Source: Ustilaginoidea virens (Eukaryota > Ascomycota > Sordariomycetes > Hypocreales > Clavicipitaceae). From it: 64,000 bases of DNA. Positions within the stretch are counted from its first letter, which is position 1; every line of letters begins with the position of its first letter. The notes under the pieces are model-generated. The model was not told the origin of the DNA. It did not search any database and worked only from the letters and a program-made list of their open reading frames with translations. The stretch spans positions 2,852,001 through 2,916,000 of the forward strand of contig NC_057320.1 in assembly GCF_000687475.1 (NCBI RefSeq), in the 5' to 3' direction. Shown here piece by piece: positions 47,443 through 57,544 of this stretch. A program made the position numbers and the translations under genes.

Positions 47443-48494
47443 CTAGTTGGATGTGGCAGCCGTGGGCTCCGGCTTGGGTTGCGGCGGCTCCAGACCTGCG
47501 TTTTGGGCCACTCGCTTCCACGTCTCCAGCTCCCGGTAGAGCCGTTCGCACTCTTGCTTCAGCTTGTCGTTGGAAGCACTCAGCTCGGTTATCGCCTGCT
47601 CCGTAAGCAGCTTCTCCAGCGTATACCTCTCGATGTTTTGCTGCTCATTCTCCTTGAGCTGCGTGATGAAGCTGACGGCGCGTTGCAGGATCGAGCCCTT
47701 GTTCTTCTCGCATCCGGGAACAATCTTGGCCAGCTCGTTGATGCCCTCGTTGATGGTCTCGCGCCGCCTTCTTTCGACTGTTGGGTTCGGTTAGCACAAA
47801 CGGCGGCAGGGGGGGGGGGAAGGGCCGTCTGTCAAAGCTTGCCTTCTTTATGATTGTCCTTGCGCATCTTGTGCCATTCCTCGGAACCCACGGTGGGCTT
47901 GGGGTTGGATGGAGCTGATGATGATGATGATGATGATGCTGCTGCCGCTGCTGCCGCTGCTGCTGTTGTTGTTGAGTACCGATGACCAGGTGCTGCTGGA
48001 ACTCCGTTTGGCGGCGGCTGCTGCGGCGGGTTGACGGCGGCGGAGGGATCCATCATATCCGCCTGAGGAGCTTCGGGGTTGAAGGTTGCGTCGTGCTCGT
48101 GAGAATGATGGTCCCCGTCTGCCGTGGCCTGCGCCGCAAACTGCTCCTCCGTGGACGGGGGCACATGCAGGGTAGGATACATGCCCAAGGCAGCTTGAGC
48201 GGTGCTGGTGGCGTTTGATGGATCAGAGGCATCGGCGTGATCGGCGTGATCGGCGGCGGCGGCCTGTTGCAGAGCATTGAAGTCGTCCACGTTGACGCCG
48301 TTGGCTGCAGCCGCGTGTGTAGCCTCAATGGCACTGTCGATGAAGGAGGCCGTGTCAGCCGTCATGGCTGCCGGGGGAGCGGCGCGCTTATGACGCTGCG
48401 CACCTGGACTGTCCGGCTCCCGCTTTCGCTTATGGCCCGGCGAGCCGGTGAGACCTGACAGATCGGTTTCTTCGGTGACGATCGGATCCGACAT
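47443..48494 (-). CDS. CBF1: bHLH-zipper transcription factor CBF1
   Basis: Two exons, 48494-47843 and 47777-47443, 328 residues. The intron is GC-AG (see separate entry) and falls inside the basic region. The spliced product reads WHKMRKDNHKEVERRRRETI followed by NEGINELAKIVPG, with the His-Glu-Arg DNA-contact residues (H-x3-E-x3-R: H215, E219, R223) that define CACGTG binders. Helix 2 and a leucine zipper follow (LLTEQAITELSASNDKLKQE). This is the Cbf1 pattern, including the extended zipper after the second helix. Known roles: CACGTG binding at sulfur-metabolism and, in several yeasts, respiration genes; centromere element in budding yeast. The N-terminal 200 residues are Ala/His/Pro-rich and likely disordered, with poly-Ala and poly-Ser runs just before the bHLH. 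KRKR near residue 24 may be a nuclear signal. Confidence 0.92.
47778..47842 (-). other. GC-AG intron in CBF1, 65 nt
   Basis: Donor AAG|GCAAGC, branch GCTAACC, acceptor CAACAG. No GT donor nearby preserves the frame; the GC donor joins KDNHKE to VERRRR exactly as the family requires. GC donors are a known minor class with a strong flanking consensus, which this one has. Confidence 0.85.
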
Positions 48495-49306
48495 TGCTGT
48501 TGCGGAACCAGTATGCGATTGGTGGGGAGGGGGGGGGGGGGGGGATGGGGGGAGACTGGGAACCCGTCGGCGCCTTGGAGCCCAAGAGGGGGGCAATTCA
48601 GCAATTCAGGCTGCTGGGTGAACGAGTCGAGACTTGATAACTGCAAGATAGAACCGGTCAGAAGGGTAGGGGGTTGAGTCAGCGATTGAACATGATGTGC
48701 CTTCACGTCACGTATACCCGATGCTGGGATGAAACGGCCGAGGCGGCACCAAGAGGAGCGTCAATCATGAAGCCGGCACTTGATGGCGGTTGGCCATGAC
48801 GAACAAAGGTTGCAGAGAGCGCACTGTACTGGGAGAGCGGATTGCAGGCCCAGACAGACACCAGAACGTGCGTGTGATTCAACATGCTGATGGATCTGCA
48901 TTCCGCTTTGGAAGCAGCTCGCAGCTCGCGGCTCGAGGCACAGAAGCACTCGCTTTGCCAGAGGCAGCGGCGTGCCACCGCGTCGTCGGTCCTGAGGGAG
49001 GCAAACGGGAAACAGGGACGGATCGCATCTCGTGCCGACGGCGTCAATCCTGGCCCGGATCAGATGAACCAGGCGCGAGATGGGGACGACGCCCATGCCG
49101 TGTCTTTTCATCACCATGTCGCCATGGGATGGGGGGTGATGATGATGATGATACGCTGCGGTCGGAGGACGCCCGTCAGCGGACAGGGTGGTGGGCTCAG
49201 GAACCAAAGGGGGCGGCAGGCATCGCCATCGCGGATCGCGGCAGCAATCATGAGAGGCTCGTGCAAGCCATCACTGAATGGGCTCTGAGCAGTTGAGCGA
49301 TTGCGA

Positions 49307-49339
<33 letters not shown>

Positions 49340-49417
49340 TGCCGGCCAGCAAAGTCGACACGACACGCGCGGTGGGCGGATGGGGAACAAAAAGGCGCGT
49401 TCGCCGCTGCCCCGACG

Positions 49418-49461
49418 GAAAGCGGCTCGAAAGCGGCTCGAAAGCGGCTCGAAAGCGGCTC
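49418..49461. repeat. 11-bp tandem repeat, 4 perfect copies
   Basis: Unit GAAAGCGGCTC at 49418, 49429, 49440 and 49451, in the CBF1/FYV10 spacer. Confidence 0.95.
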
Positions 49462-49792
49462 GAGAGCAGAATGGATTCCCATCAAAAACAGTGGCGAGGC
49501 CATCAAATCGACATCGTGAACAGGTAAAGAAAAAGGCGCATAAGCTTTGCGACATACCTGGCAGATCATGTGCTCTGGAGACTGACTTTCCAGATCACGG
49601 GTTTTTCGTCAACTCACGTGTTTTTTTTGTTTTGCGTGATCAATCTCGTGATGTCGCGCCAGCCAGGCGTCGAGGTAAAAAAGTCACGACAGACCCGCAC
49701 CGCCAGCTCGAGCTAGGACGAAGCGGAAACGGAAACGTGCAGCGTCTTGAGACGAGAACCCGGAAACTCTGGGTGAGAGGTAAAGATGGGGG

Positions 49793-49800
<8 letters not shown>

Positions 49801-49832
<32 letters not shown>
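49801..49832. repeat. Poly-A tract, 32 bases
   Basis: Uninterrupted A run in intergenic DNA; length may be imprecise. Confidence 0.9.
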
Positions 49833-49835
<3 letters not shown>

Positions 49836-50010
49836 AAGAAGTAGATGATTGGGAAGAAGAGAGAGAAGGTGAAGGGAGGGAGAGAGGGGGGCTGGCTGGC
49901 TGGCTGGCTGGCTGGGCAATTGAAGATTTGAAGCAGCAGCTGCAACGCGATACTCTGTGTGCGTCTCTCTCTCTCTCTCTCTTATGCTTTACGGGGGCCA
50001 GTAAATTTAC

Positions 50011-50040
50011 TAGCAGGACCTAGCAGGACCTAGCAGGACC
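50011..50040. repeat. 10-bp tandem triplication TAGCAGGACC
   Basis: Three perfect copies in tandem, intergenic. Confidence 0.93.
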
Positions 50041-50832
50041 AAGGCGGATGAAGGGGTTGACCTGGATTGAACCTGATTGAAGCTGATTGAATCTTGGGGG
50101 GGGGCTGCAACCTGGGTTGCCGCTGGCGGGCTGGGCTGGGCTGGGCTGGGCTGGGCTGGACGCTGGCTGGGTCACGCGGCGGGCGACGAGGTGCAACACG
50201 TGCAGGTTGACGAGACGAGAGGCAAAAGGGTTGCCCGCCAAAGTCAAAGTCACGGGACCATGGCCGATGGCAGATGCTACGTTGACCCTGTGCATGTGCA
50301 CGATGCACGGAGAGGTAGATACCTGATACGAGTAGTCCGTAGATACGAGGAGATACCTGAAGAAGCAGAGAACGGGGTGCTCGATACATGCCTTGCGCCC
50401 GTACCCAACTGCATACATACCTCTGCCCTGCACACCCACTGCGTACCTTATCTACTGTGTATTCACCGCACATCCGCGAGTCGAGTCGAGACACCCCCGC
50501 GCTGTGGCAGGCACCAAGTACCGGGTACGCAGCACCAGGTAACCCCCCGTCCATCACCCACGCCTAACCCGAAATGGGTCGAGCAGACCCCCCCACCTTC
50601 CCCCACCCCACCCTTCCCTTCCGCCTGACCTCATTTCAAAGCCGTCAACAGTATCCGTCCGTAGTCCCGTACATGCAATGCTAAGTTCGTCAAGCCTGCG
50701 GACGGACGGATAGCTACAGTACTGTACCTACCTACCTACCTAGCTTCCTCCCATGGTTGAACCCCTCGGCTGCATGCTGCCAAGCTCACCTCCTCGCTCT
50801 TCCGCCTCTTCAACCCATCTCCGACGCCCACA

Positions 50833-52307
50833 ATGGCCGACCACGATCAGTCTACCCTCAAACACAGTGAGCACCTCCTCTTGGTAGGCAAGACGCTCCC
50901 CTTCCGTCCTCCTTCTCTCTCTCCCCCCCCCCCCCAAAGGGGTCACACGACCCGACGGAAACCCCATGCGGCGAACATCACGAGCTGACCTGCAACCCTC
51001 CGGCGTCCGGCGTCCGGCGTCCGGCGTCACGCCACGGTAGGACCAACCGCTGCTTCGCCTCCCCCACGAACTGCTCCGCAAAAACTTCCGCTCCGCCCAC
51101 TTCACCATCGAAAAGGACACCTCGGCCCTCAGGGCCCTGCTCAAGGAGTCCGCCACGGCTGCCGTGTCCGGCCGCGCCTCCCAGCAGGACGTGCTACGCA
51201 ACCTCGACGCCATGATCTCCCGCATGAGAGGCGTCAAGCGCAAGCTGGCCGCCTACGCCGACGAGGAGGCGCGCCTGCACCACCAGACGGCCGCGCGCAT
51301 CGCCCACCTGGACGAGCTGTACACCATGCGCAGCGTCGACGACGTCCGCTACGAGGCCTGGAGCCGGCGCCGGCTCGACCGCCTGCTGGCCGACTACCTG
51401 CTCCGGCACGGCTTCAAGGAAACCGCCAGCCAGCTGGCCGAGGACAAGGGCATGCGGGACCTGGTTGACGTCGACACCTTTGCCAACATGAGCCGCATCC
51501 GCGAGTCTCTGCTCAAGGGCAGCGTCGCCGAGGCGCTGGCCTGGTGTGCCGAGAACAAGAAGGAGCTGCGCAAGATGGAGGTATGCCATGCCCATTCAAC
51601 AACAACATTGACCGGCCATTGAAACTCTGGCGTGGTTGCGTGGTTCCGACGGGGGTTCTGACGGCTTTTTTCCGTCGCAGAGCAAGCTGGAGTTCATGCT
51701 CCGGCTGCAGCAGTACATTGAGCTGATCCGCACGCAAGCCGAGCCCAAGCTCGTCGAGGCCATCGCCCACGCCAAAAAGTACCTCTTGCCCTACTGGACG
51801 ACGTACCCCAAGGAGGTCCAGCAAGCCTGCGGCCTGCTGGCCTTTCCGCCCGACGCCCCGGCCTCGGCCGCCTACTCCAACATGTACAAGCCCGCGAGAT
51901 GGGCCGAGCTTGCCGACATCTTCACCACGGCGCACAGCAACCTGCTTGTCCTCCCGGCCGTGCCGCTCCTCCACGTCGCCTTGTCGTCGGGCCTCTCGGC
52001 GCTCAAGACACCGGCCTGCCACTCGTCGGCAACCCACCACGGACAAGGCACCTCCACCCTCGGGCACGGCGTCTGCCCCATCTGCTCCACCGAGCTCAAC
52101 GAGCTGGCCAGGAACGTGCCGTACGCCCACCACACCAAGAGCCACGTGGAGCATGATCTGATGCTGCTGCCCAACGGGAGGGTCTACGGGTCGCAGAGCC
52201 TGCAGGACCAGGCGAAGAAGGCCGGCCTGCCCGAGACAATGGTGAAGGACCTCCAAACCGGCGAGGTGTTTGCCGCCGAGGGCTTGAAAAAGGTCTACAT
52301 AACGTAG
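50833..52307 (+). CDS. FYV10: GID/CTLH ubiquitin-ligase subunit FYV10 (GID9, MAEA homologue)
   Basis: Three exons, 50833-50883, 51041-51580, 51681-52307, 405 residues. The first junction (TTG|GTAGGC to GGTAG|GAC) is set by the family opening [20 protein letters not shown]. Order: coiled-coil N-terminal helix with [15 protein letters not shown]; LisH at about 128-155 ([21 protein letters not shown]); CTLH/CRA ([19 protein letters not shown] onward); and a C-terminal degenerate RING (GID-type) from CPIC at 328-331 through HTKSHVEH, with the C-terminal tail ending LKKVYIT. Known role: with Gid2/Rmd5 it forms the catalytic RING pair of the GID complex, which degrades gluconeogenic enzymes on glucose addition. 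Length matches MAEA-type proteins (about 400). Its promoter is shared with CBF1. Confidence 0.93.
50884..51040 (+). repeat. FYV10 intron 1 with CGGCGTC heptanucleotide repeat
   Basis: The 157-nt intron contains four or five CGGCGTC units at about 51000-51028 close to its acceptor, plus a C14 run near 50922-50935. Confidence 0.8.
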
Positions 52308-53057
52308 ATGTCTGGTTTCATTTTCAATACTTTGAACTTTTAGTTTCTTTTCTTTTCTTTTCTTCTTCTTTTTTTTCACTTTTTTTTTTCTTTTTCTAAT
52401 TTCGATTTCCTTGGTCTTTTCTCCTTTTTACTTCCTTTCATGTACCCCAAACCGCGCTGGAATCTATGCCCCATGCCCCCAGGCTGGCCAACCATGTCTT
52501 ATTTTCTTTTTTTGCCCCAAGTTTGAAAACAATTGGCTTGAAAACTGCCGTCAGGGAAAACGGTGCCGTCCGCACGGCACGATGCCATGCAAGACGCTTC
52601 TGTCAGGGAACATGGGGGCGTTTGGCGTCAGATTGATGCACCAGCGGGCCAGGAGTTTGGCATGGCGCACCGAATCATAAAGACCTGGGCAGACCTGGGC
52701 AGCTACAATCAAAAATGATGCATCGAAACGTGGTCTCAACGCTCGGCCAACGACAGCTATCCTCCATTCCCAAGAATACAATACAGATGCAACCCACACA
52801 TAAACCAAGCCAAGTGCAGCCAAGTACAGCCAACCACTTGCATCCCATCACTCATCTCGTGCCGTGCCCTCCCAGCCTCCCAACTCTGGCTGGATTTCTT
52901 GGATGCGAGCGCTGAGACCAAAGAAAAAAAAACAAGGGAAACAGAAAAAAAAAGGGGGGGGGTCGACGGCAGCCCAACTCCTACGATGAACCAACCATGG
53001 GGCTTACGGACAGGCACAAGAGATGGATTGTTGGTATGGTGTAGCGTATACATGCGT

Positions 53058-53088
<31 letters not shown>

Positions 53089-53219
53089 TTTTTTTTTTTT
53101 TTTTTCTCGTTTCTTTTTCTTTTTTTCGGTCATCATGTACACCCCCCCCCCCCCCCCCCCACCCCACCGCCCGAGAATCTTCAAGACTGAAGAGGTAGCT
53201 GGCATCTAGTTGCAGATCC
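52308..53219. other. Tail-to-tail spacer between FYV10 and POP2
   Basis: No gene seen. T-rich 3' UTR of FYV10 (52330-52400), a CT repeat running into T26 (53058-53105), and C18 near 53142-53160. Confidence 0.6.
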
Positions 53220-54816
53220 CTATCTGCTGTTGCCGGCAAAGGCAAAGCTTCCAAAGACACCTCCACCTCCCCCCGGGGTCATCGGGCCCATGTGCGGCAT
53301 GCCGTTGGAGTTGTGGGTCTGCGCGGCGGCCGGGCTGTTGACCAGACCGGCCGGGGCCGTGTTCGGGGTGCTCGGCGCGCCGCCTCCGTTCATGCCGCCG
53401 TCGTTGCCGGCTTGGCTCATCATCAGGGCCATTGGGCCCATCGGCCCGTCCGGCACGCCCAGGCCCCAGACCCTGCCAATGTGGGCTTCGGGAATGTCGC
53501 CGTTGAAGATCTTGTCCCGCATCTGGAAGAAGACCTTGCCGGTGAGCAGGGAGTCCGAGCCGGCCTGGTGCGCCGCGCCGATGCGCTTGATCTTGAGCGT
53601 CTCGGCAATGTTCTCCAGGCCCGACTTGTGTTCGAACTTGTTGAGGATCTCGGCGCTGCCCGGATCGCTCGGGGTGAGGAAGCCCTGGCTGTGTAGCTTT
53701 ATCGCATACTTCATAAGATGCTTCACGTCGTACGTGGTGGGGAAGTAGAGCTTCATCTTGTGGTCAAAGTCCACCTCGTCGTTGGGCAGCGGCGTGCAAA
53801 TGAGCAGCTTGGTGAGGTAGCCAAAGTCGTAGCCTCCGTGGAAGGATATCCAGCGCACGTTGTCGAAGCAGACCAGGCCAGAGGGGATCAGCAACGAGGC
53901 GAACTCGTGGGGATCGATGCCGTCTCGTTCGAGATGCGCAAAGTCGATGCCGGCTTGCTGCAGAGACTCGATCGACTTTTCGTTGTACATGTCCTCCTTG
54001 AGCGAGAACTTGAAGTTGAACTGCCACGAGTACGGGAACGGTCCGAGGCTTGCCGTTCTCCGCGCGGCAGGACCAAGCCCCGTGTCAGGTCCCGGCCTGG
54101 CCGGAGGTGTCTCGGCATCCTCGTTGAACAGGGTCAACCCAATCTGTATGACCTTGAGCATGTCCACGTTGGTCCGTAAGCATTGATAGTGGTAATCACT
54201 CTTGCCGCGAAATCCACCCATTGGTCTGGCCACTACGCCGGGAAATTCCGTGTCCTTTATCAAAATCCCATCCGCATCAGCATGACTGCGCAAACCGGAT
54301 TCAAGTGGTGTCATGTCACAGAGAGAGAAGGAGAATAAAAATGTTGTAATGGGAGGAGAAGGGGGTGGGGAAATCACTGACCATGGCAATGTACGGGTAT
54401 TTGTCCACCAAGTCCCTCAACACGGCCATTTCCTCGTGTAGATTGTGCTTCCACACTTCTCGTATTCTTCCCTTGTTGGGCTGGGTTCTCATGGCCGGAT
54501 GTTCCAGCAAGCCGGCGTGCTGCACCTGACTGACGTGTTGGGCTTGTTGCAGTCCAGCAGTGCCAGGCCCGTGAGCGAAGCCCATCCGAGCGCTTTGGCT
54601 GCCAAACCCGGTGTCGGCAAAGCCTGTGCCGTTGAGGCCCCCGCCAAAGGCGTTGCCGTTGGCCCCTGCAAAAGGACTGATCTGAGTGTTTGTGTTTAGG
54701 TACTGGTTGGAGCCCATCGGAACCCCTTGAGGCTGGCCATGAGACGGAAAGCCCGGCTGATGAAACGGCGCACCGACGGCTGGTCCGGCGCCGAAGCCCC
54801 GATTTTGAGGCGGCAT
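53220..54816 (-). CDS. POP2: CCR4-NOT deadenylase POP2/CAF1
   Basis: Two exons, 54816-54382 and 54254-53220, 489 residues; the 127-nt intron has GTCAGT and AAAG. Residues 1-105 are Gly/Gln/Asn-rich. The nuclease domain begins at IREVWKHNLHEEMAVLRDLV. Exon 1 ends YPYIAM and exon 2 begins DTEFPGVVARPMGGFRGKSD, giving the DEDD catalytic Asp146 and Glu148. The third Asp is in FHGGYDFGYL and the fourth in HQAGSDSLLT, so the active site is complete. An insert with PPARPGPDTGLGPAARR lies between strands of the core. The C-terminal tail after GRVWGLG is Gly/Met/Pro-rich with poly-Gly. Known role: removal of mRNA poly(A) tails and repression of translation. Confidence 0.95.
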
Positions 54817-55220
54817 GGCGCCACGGCTAGGCGAGACGCAAAGATGAGCGTCGTATGAGGACTGCGGTACCGCAAGCGAGGCTCGCAGCTGCGAAGGGGC
54901 GTCGACACGCGGACGGCTCGATGGCGCCGTCGAAGCCTGATGCTGATGTTGCGGCTGGGGATGACGCTGTCCCGGATGCGCCCCACGAGGATGACGATAC
55001 GAACGACGCGGTCTCTAATGCGCCGGGAGATTGGAAACGGAGAAGTTCTGGGTGCCCGGATAGTTGTTCATTTGGGTACAGCCGAACAGGACGCCCCGGA
55101 GAAGGGTGAGGGTGAGCGCGGCCAAGGAGGAATCGAATGCCTCGCTGCTCGCGTGCAAAACGAACATGCAAAAGCCGCGTCGCCTGGCAGCGCCTGGGGT
55201 GTCGATGGAAGCGAGCGAGA

Positions 55221-55260
55221 AGCGGCGAGAAGCGGCGAGAAGCGGCGAGAAGCGGCGAGA
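55221..55260. repeat. 10-bp tandem repeat AGCGGCGAGA, 4 copies
   Basis: Four perfect copies, preceded by one diverged unit, about 400 bp upstream of the POP2 start. Confidence 0.93.
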
Positions 55261-55893
55261 TGATGAGGGGGTCCAAGAGGCAGGGAAGAGCAGGGTCGCC
55301 GATGGGCTGTTGCGAGCCGAAGGGCTGGTTGATGTGGTGGATGTGGTGGATGTGGTGGATCTGGTCGAGGTGGGAGGAGACGACTTGGTGTAGCCACGCG
55401 TGGCCGCGAGCGAGCTTTTCGCAGAGGGAGCGGTGTATCGACAGACGCCAATAAAATGATAATGGGTCGCTTGCAGGGGGGTGATTAATCGAGCTGGAAT
55501 GAGGCGGGATGTTTCCGTAGCACGTCTGGAGGAATCAGGTCTGGAGTCGTGGTCGCAAAGCTCTGGTCGAGGCGGATGGCAGATTTGCTTTTGCTGAGAG
55601 CAGGAGGGAGTTGATTGGGGGGAGGGGGGGGCAAGTCGAATGACGGGACCTAGCCCAGGTACCGGGCAGGTACCCTGGTGCCCAGTCCCTGCCGCACCGC
55701 AAGTAGCACCACCGGGCGCGGAGTACTCCGCCAGTACCTACTCCGCAGCACGCAATGGAGTCGAGTCCCTACCTCTGGTGCCTTGCAATTGGCCCGTGCA
55801 GCAGGCACCGAAAAGAGTCTGGTACGTACTACGTACGTTCCCTCGCAAGCAACTACGTTCTTCCGGCTTGGCGACGACTCGACGGCACGGCCG

Positions 55894-55899
55894 CACGTG
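55894..55899. promoter_or_regulatory. CACGTG E-box upstream of the complex I subunit
   Basis: GCACGTGT context, 117 bp upstream of the predicted first ATG of the NDUFB3-like gene. Inference only. Confidence 0.3.
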
Positions 55900-56015
55900 T
55901 TTGAGCGTTGTGCATATCCTCAGCCCGACAACGCTTCATTTCCATCAAAAGCACCCCGTGTTACTCCCCCCCCTCCCCCCATCTCGGTGGCTACAGGCGC
56001 CCTCGATAGGGAACC

Positions 56016-56644
56016 ATGCTTCCTACAAGGTACGAACAGCTGCTTTCGCATTGGCCTTCCCCTACCAAGCCCCGAGCCAAGCCGAGCCGGCCGAACTTGG
56101 CCCTGCAAAGCAACACCAACGACATCGGGGCCTTTCGTTTCAGAAGCTGACCTCTCCAACAACAACCCCCCCCCCTCGCCAATCAATAGAGTATTAAGAG
56201 CGGCCCGCGGGCCCAAGACCAACATCACCGGCTTCAACATGCGCGCGTTCAAAGAGGCAGCCGGCCAACCACGATATGACCCTTGGGAGCGAGCGTACGT
56301 TGCACACCTCCCCCCAAGACCCTTTTTTTTTTATTTTTTTATTTTTTTATTTTTATTTTTATTTTTTTTTTTGCCCGCTCCATCGTTCCGGCCGGATGTT
56401 GAGCCCTTGCCGGAGGCGGGGGATCATGGCAAGGCACACAGCAACAGTGGGCTGGGGCAAGAGTAGCGCTGACAGATTCCGCTGCGTCAGCGAGGCCTGG
56501 AGATACACGGGGACGTTCTCCCGCTGGAACCGTTTCAAGAACGCCCTCCCCGGTTTTGGCACCGCGACAGTCGCCTTCGCCGGATACTGCGTCTACGAGC
56601 ATTTCTTCATGCAAGAGGAGCACCACGGCGAAGCCCACCATTAG
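56016..56644 (+). CDS. Mitochondrial complex I subunit B12 (NDUFB3-like)
   Basis: Exon 2-3 junction is clear: 56199-56294 then 56491-56644, GTACGT/TCAG, giving TNITGFNMRAFKEAAGQPRY, DPWERAEAWRYTG, RWNRFKNALPGFGTATVAFA and GYCVYEHFF with a His/Glu-rich end (EEHHGEAHH). This matches the fungal B12 subunit: one membrane span (GTATVAFAGYCVYEHFF) and a short matrix N-terminus. Conserved NITGFNM lies upstream of the ATG at 56239, so translation likely begins earlier. A 14-nt first exon at 56016-56029 (MLPTR, GTACGA donor, acceptor at 56197-56198) would give 87 residues in frame; that exon is a guess. If the 56239 ATG is used the protein has 69 residues. Known role: accessory subunit of the membrane arm of NADH:ubiquinone oxidoreductase. 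Confidence 0.8.
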
Positions 56645-57544
56645 AGGCGCCCCAGGTGAGACGGGCAAAGTGGCCGGGGGCCATGGATCCGCCGTTTTCT
56701 GCGTCGCGGCGGCGTGGTGGAGCGGAATGGCTTTTTTTTTTTTTTTTTTTTTTTTTCGGTTTGTTCGGGAATCCGCAGGCAGGTCAAAAAGGGCCTGGGG
56801 CTGCGTGGAACAGAGACGACGGCCGATGGCGCCGGGGGGGCGAAGCCGGAGCGTGGGAGGTCTGTACATATATCTCTTGATGGCTGGGTAGTCGTCAGCC
56901 GCGCTATTTTCTCTTGTTCATTCGCTTGGCCCACGTTGATGGGGCTCGAGCAATAGCAGTTTCGGAACGACTCTCGCATCATGGAACTGTGCGCGGTCGA
57001 ATGTGTCGAGCCTTGGCCGGATGAGTTGACCTTGATCACGAGGAGAAAACTGGGCGTCATGCTGAAGAAGAGACCGTGGGAGGCTCTGCGCAAGTCTGGG
57101 CTTGTCGTCGCTGGTATGGAGCCATGGCTGGCTCGAAAAGAATGCTTCTTTTCGGAAGCAAGCGACTCACTCCATGCATGCGACATCTTCCCGCGCGACA
57201 CACATCACTGGCAAGTACTCCGCATGTACATTCCGAGCAAACAGCAAAAAAAAAAATAAAAATAAAAATAAAAATCCAGAGCTGTTCGCACCAGATTTGA
57301 TCGGCCGTCATCCTTTCCCGTCATTCTTCTCCATCAAAGCCTACAGAGAATACAACATGTCCAAGTTCCGCAATCCAGCGGCAAACGCCGGAGCGGATAG
57401 CCAAGCACCCAAGTGCCAAGTGAGCCACAACCATGCAATGCATACTTCTTGTCCAAACGCCCATCGTTCTTCACGTGTTCTGTTCTTCTTTCTTCACAAA
57501 ACAGGCACCCACTGCTTCTGGCGTTACAGAACACCTCTTAAAAC
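56645..57544. other. Tail-to-tail spacer, no gene seen
   Basis: Between the complex I gene and the coiled-coil gene. Contains T27 near 56731-56757 and an A/TAAAAA run near 57246-57274. Confidence 0.55.

Larger units (their letters stand above)
48495..50832. other. Divergent promoter region of CBF1 and FYV10
   Basis: No gene seen. Contains a G14 run just upstream of CBF1 (48528-48543), a GGCT repeat (49309-49339), an 11-bp tandem repeat, CACGTG at 49615-49620 (about 1.1 kb upstream of CBF1, a possible autoregulatory site), A32 (49801-49832), another GGCT repeat (49890-49914), a 10-bp triplication and a GGGCT repeat (50132-50158), CACGTG at 50197-50202 and a TACCTACC island just upstream of FYV10 (50725-50742). 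Confidence 0.55.
54817..56015. other. Divergent promoter region of POP2 and the complex I gene
   Basis: No gene seen. Contains an AGCGGCGAGA 10-bp repeat (55221-55260), a GATGTGGTG repeat (55331-55357), GCGGAGTACTCCGC palindrome (55719-55732) and CACGTG at 55894-55899. Confidence 0.6.

Noticed and set aside
47365..47853. 162-codon + frame opposite the CBF1 second exon
   Set aside because: Shadow of the bHLH-zipper exon.
51513..52379. 288-codon frame on the minus strand opposite FYV10
   Set aside because: Mirror frame of a GC-rich conserved gene; the + strand product has LisH, CTLH and RING features.
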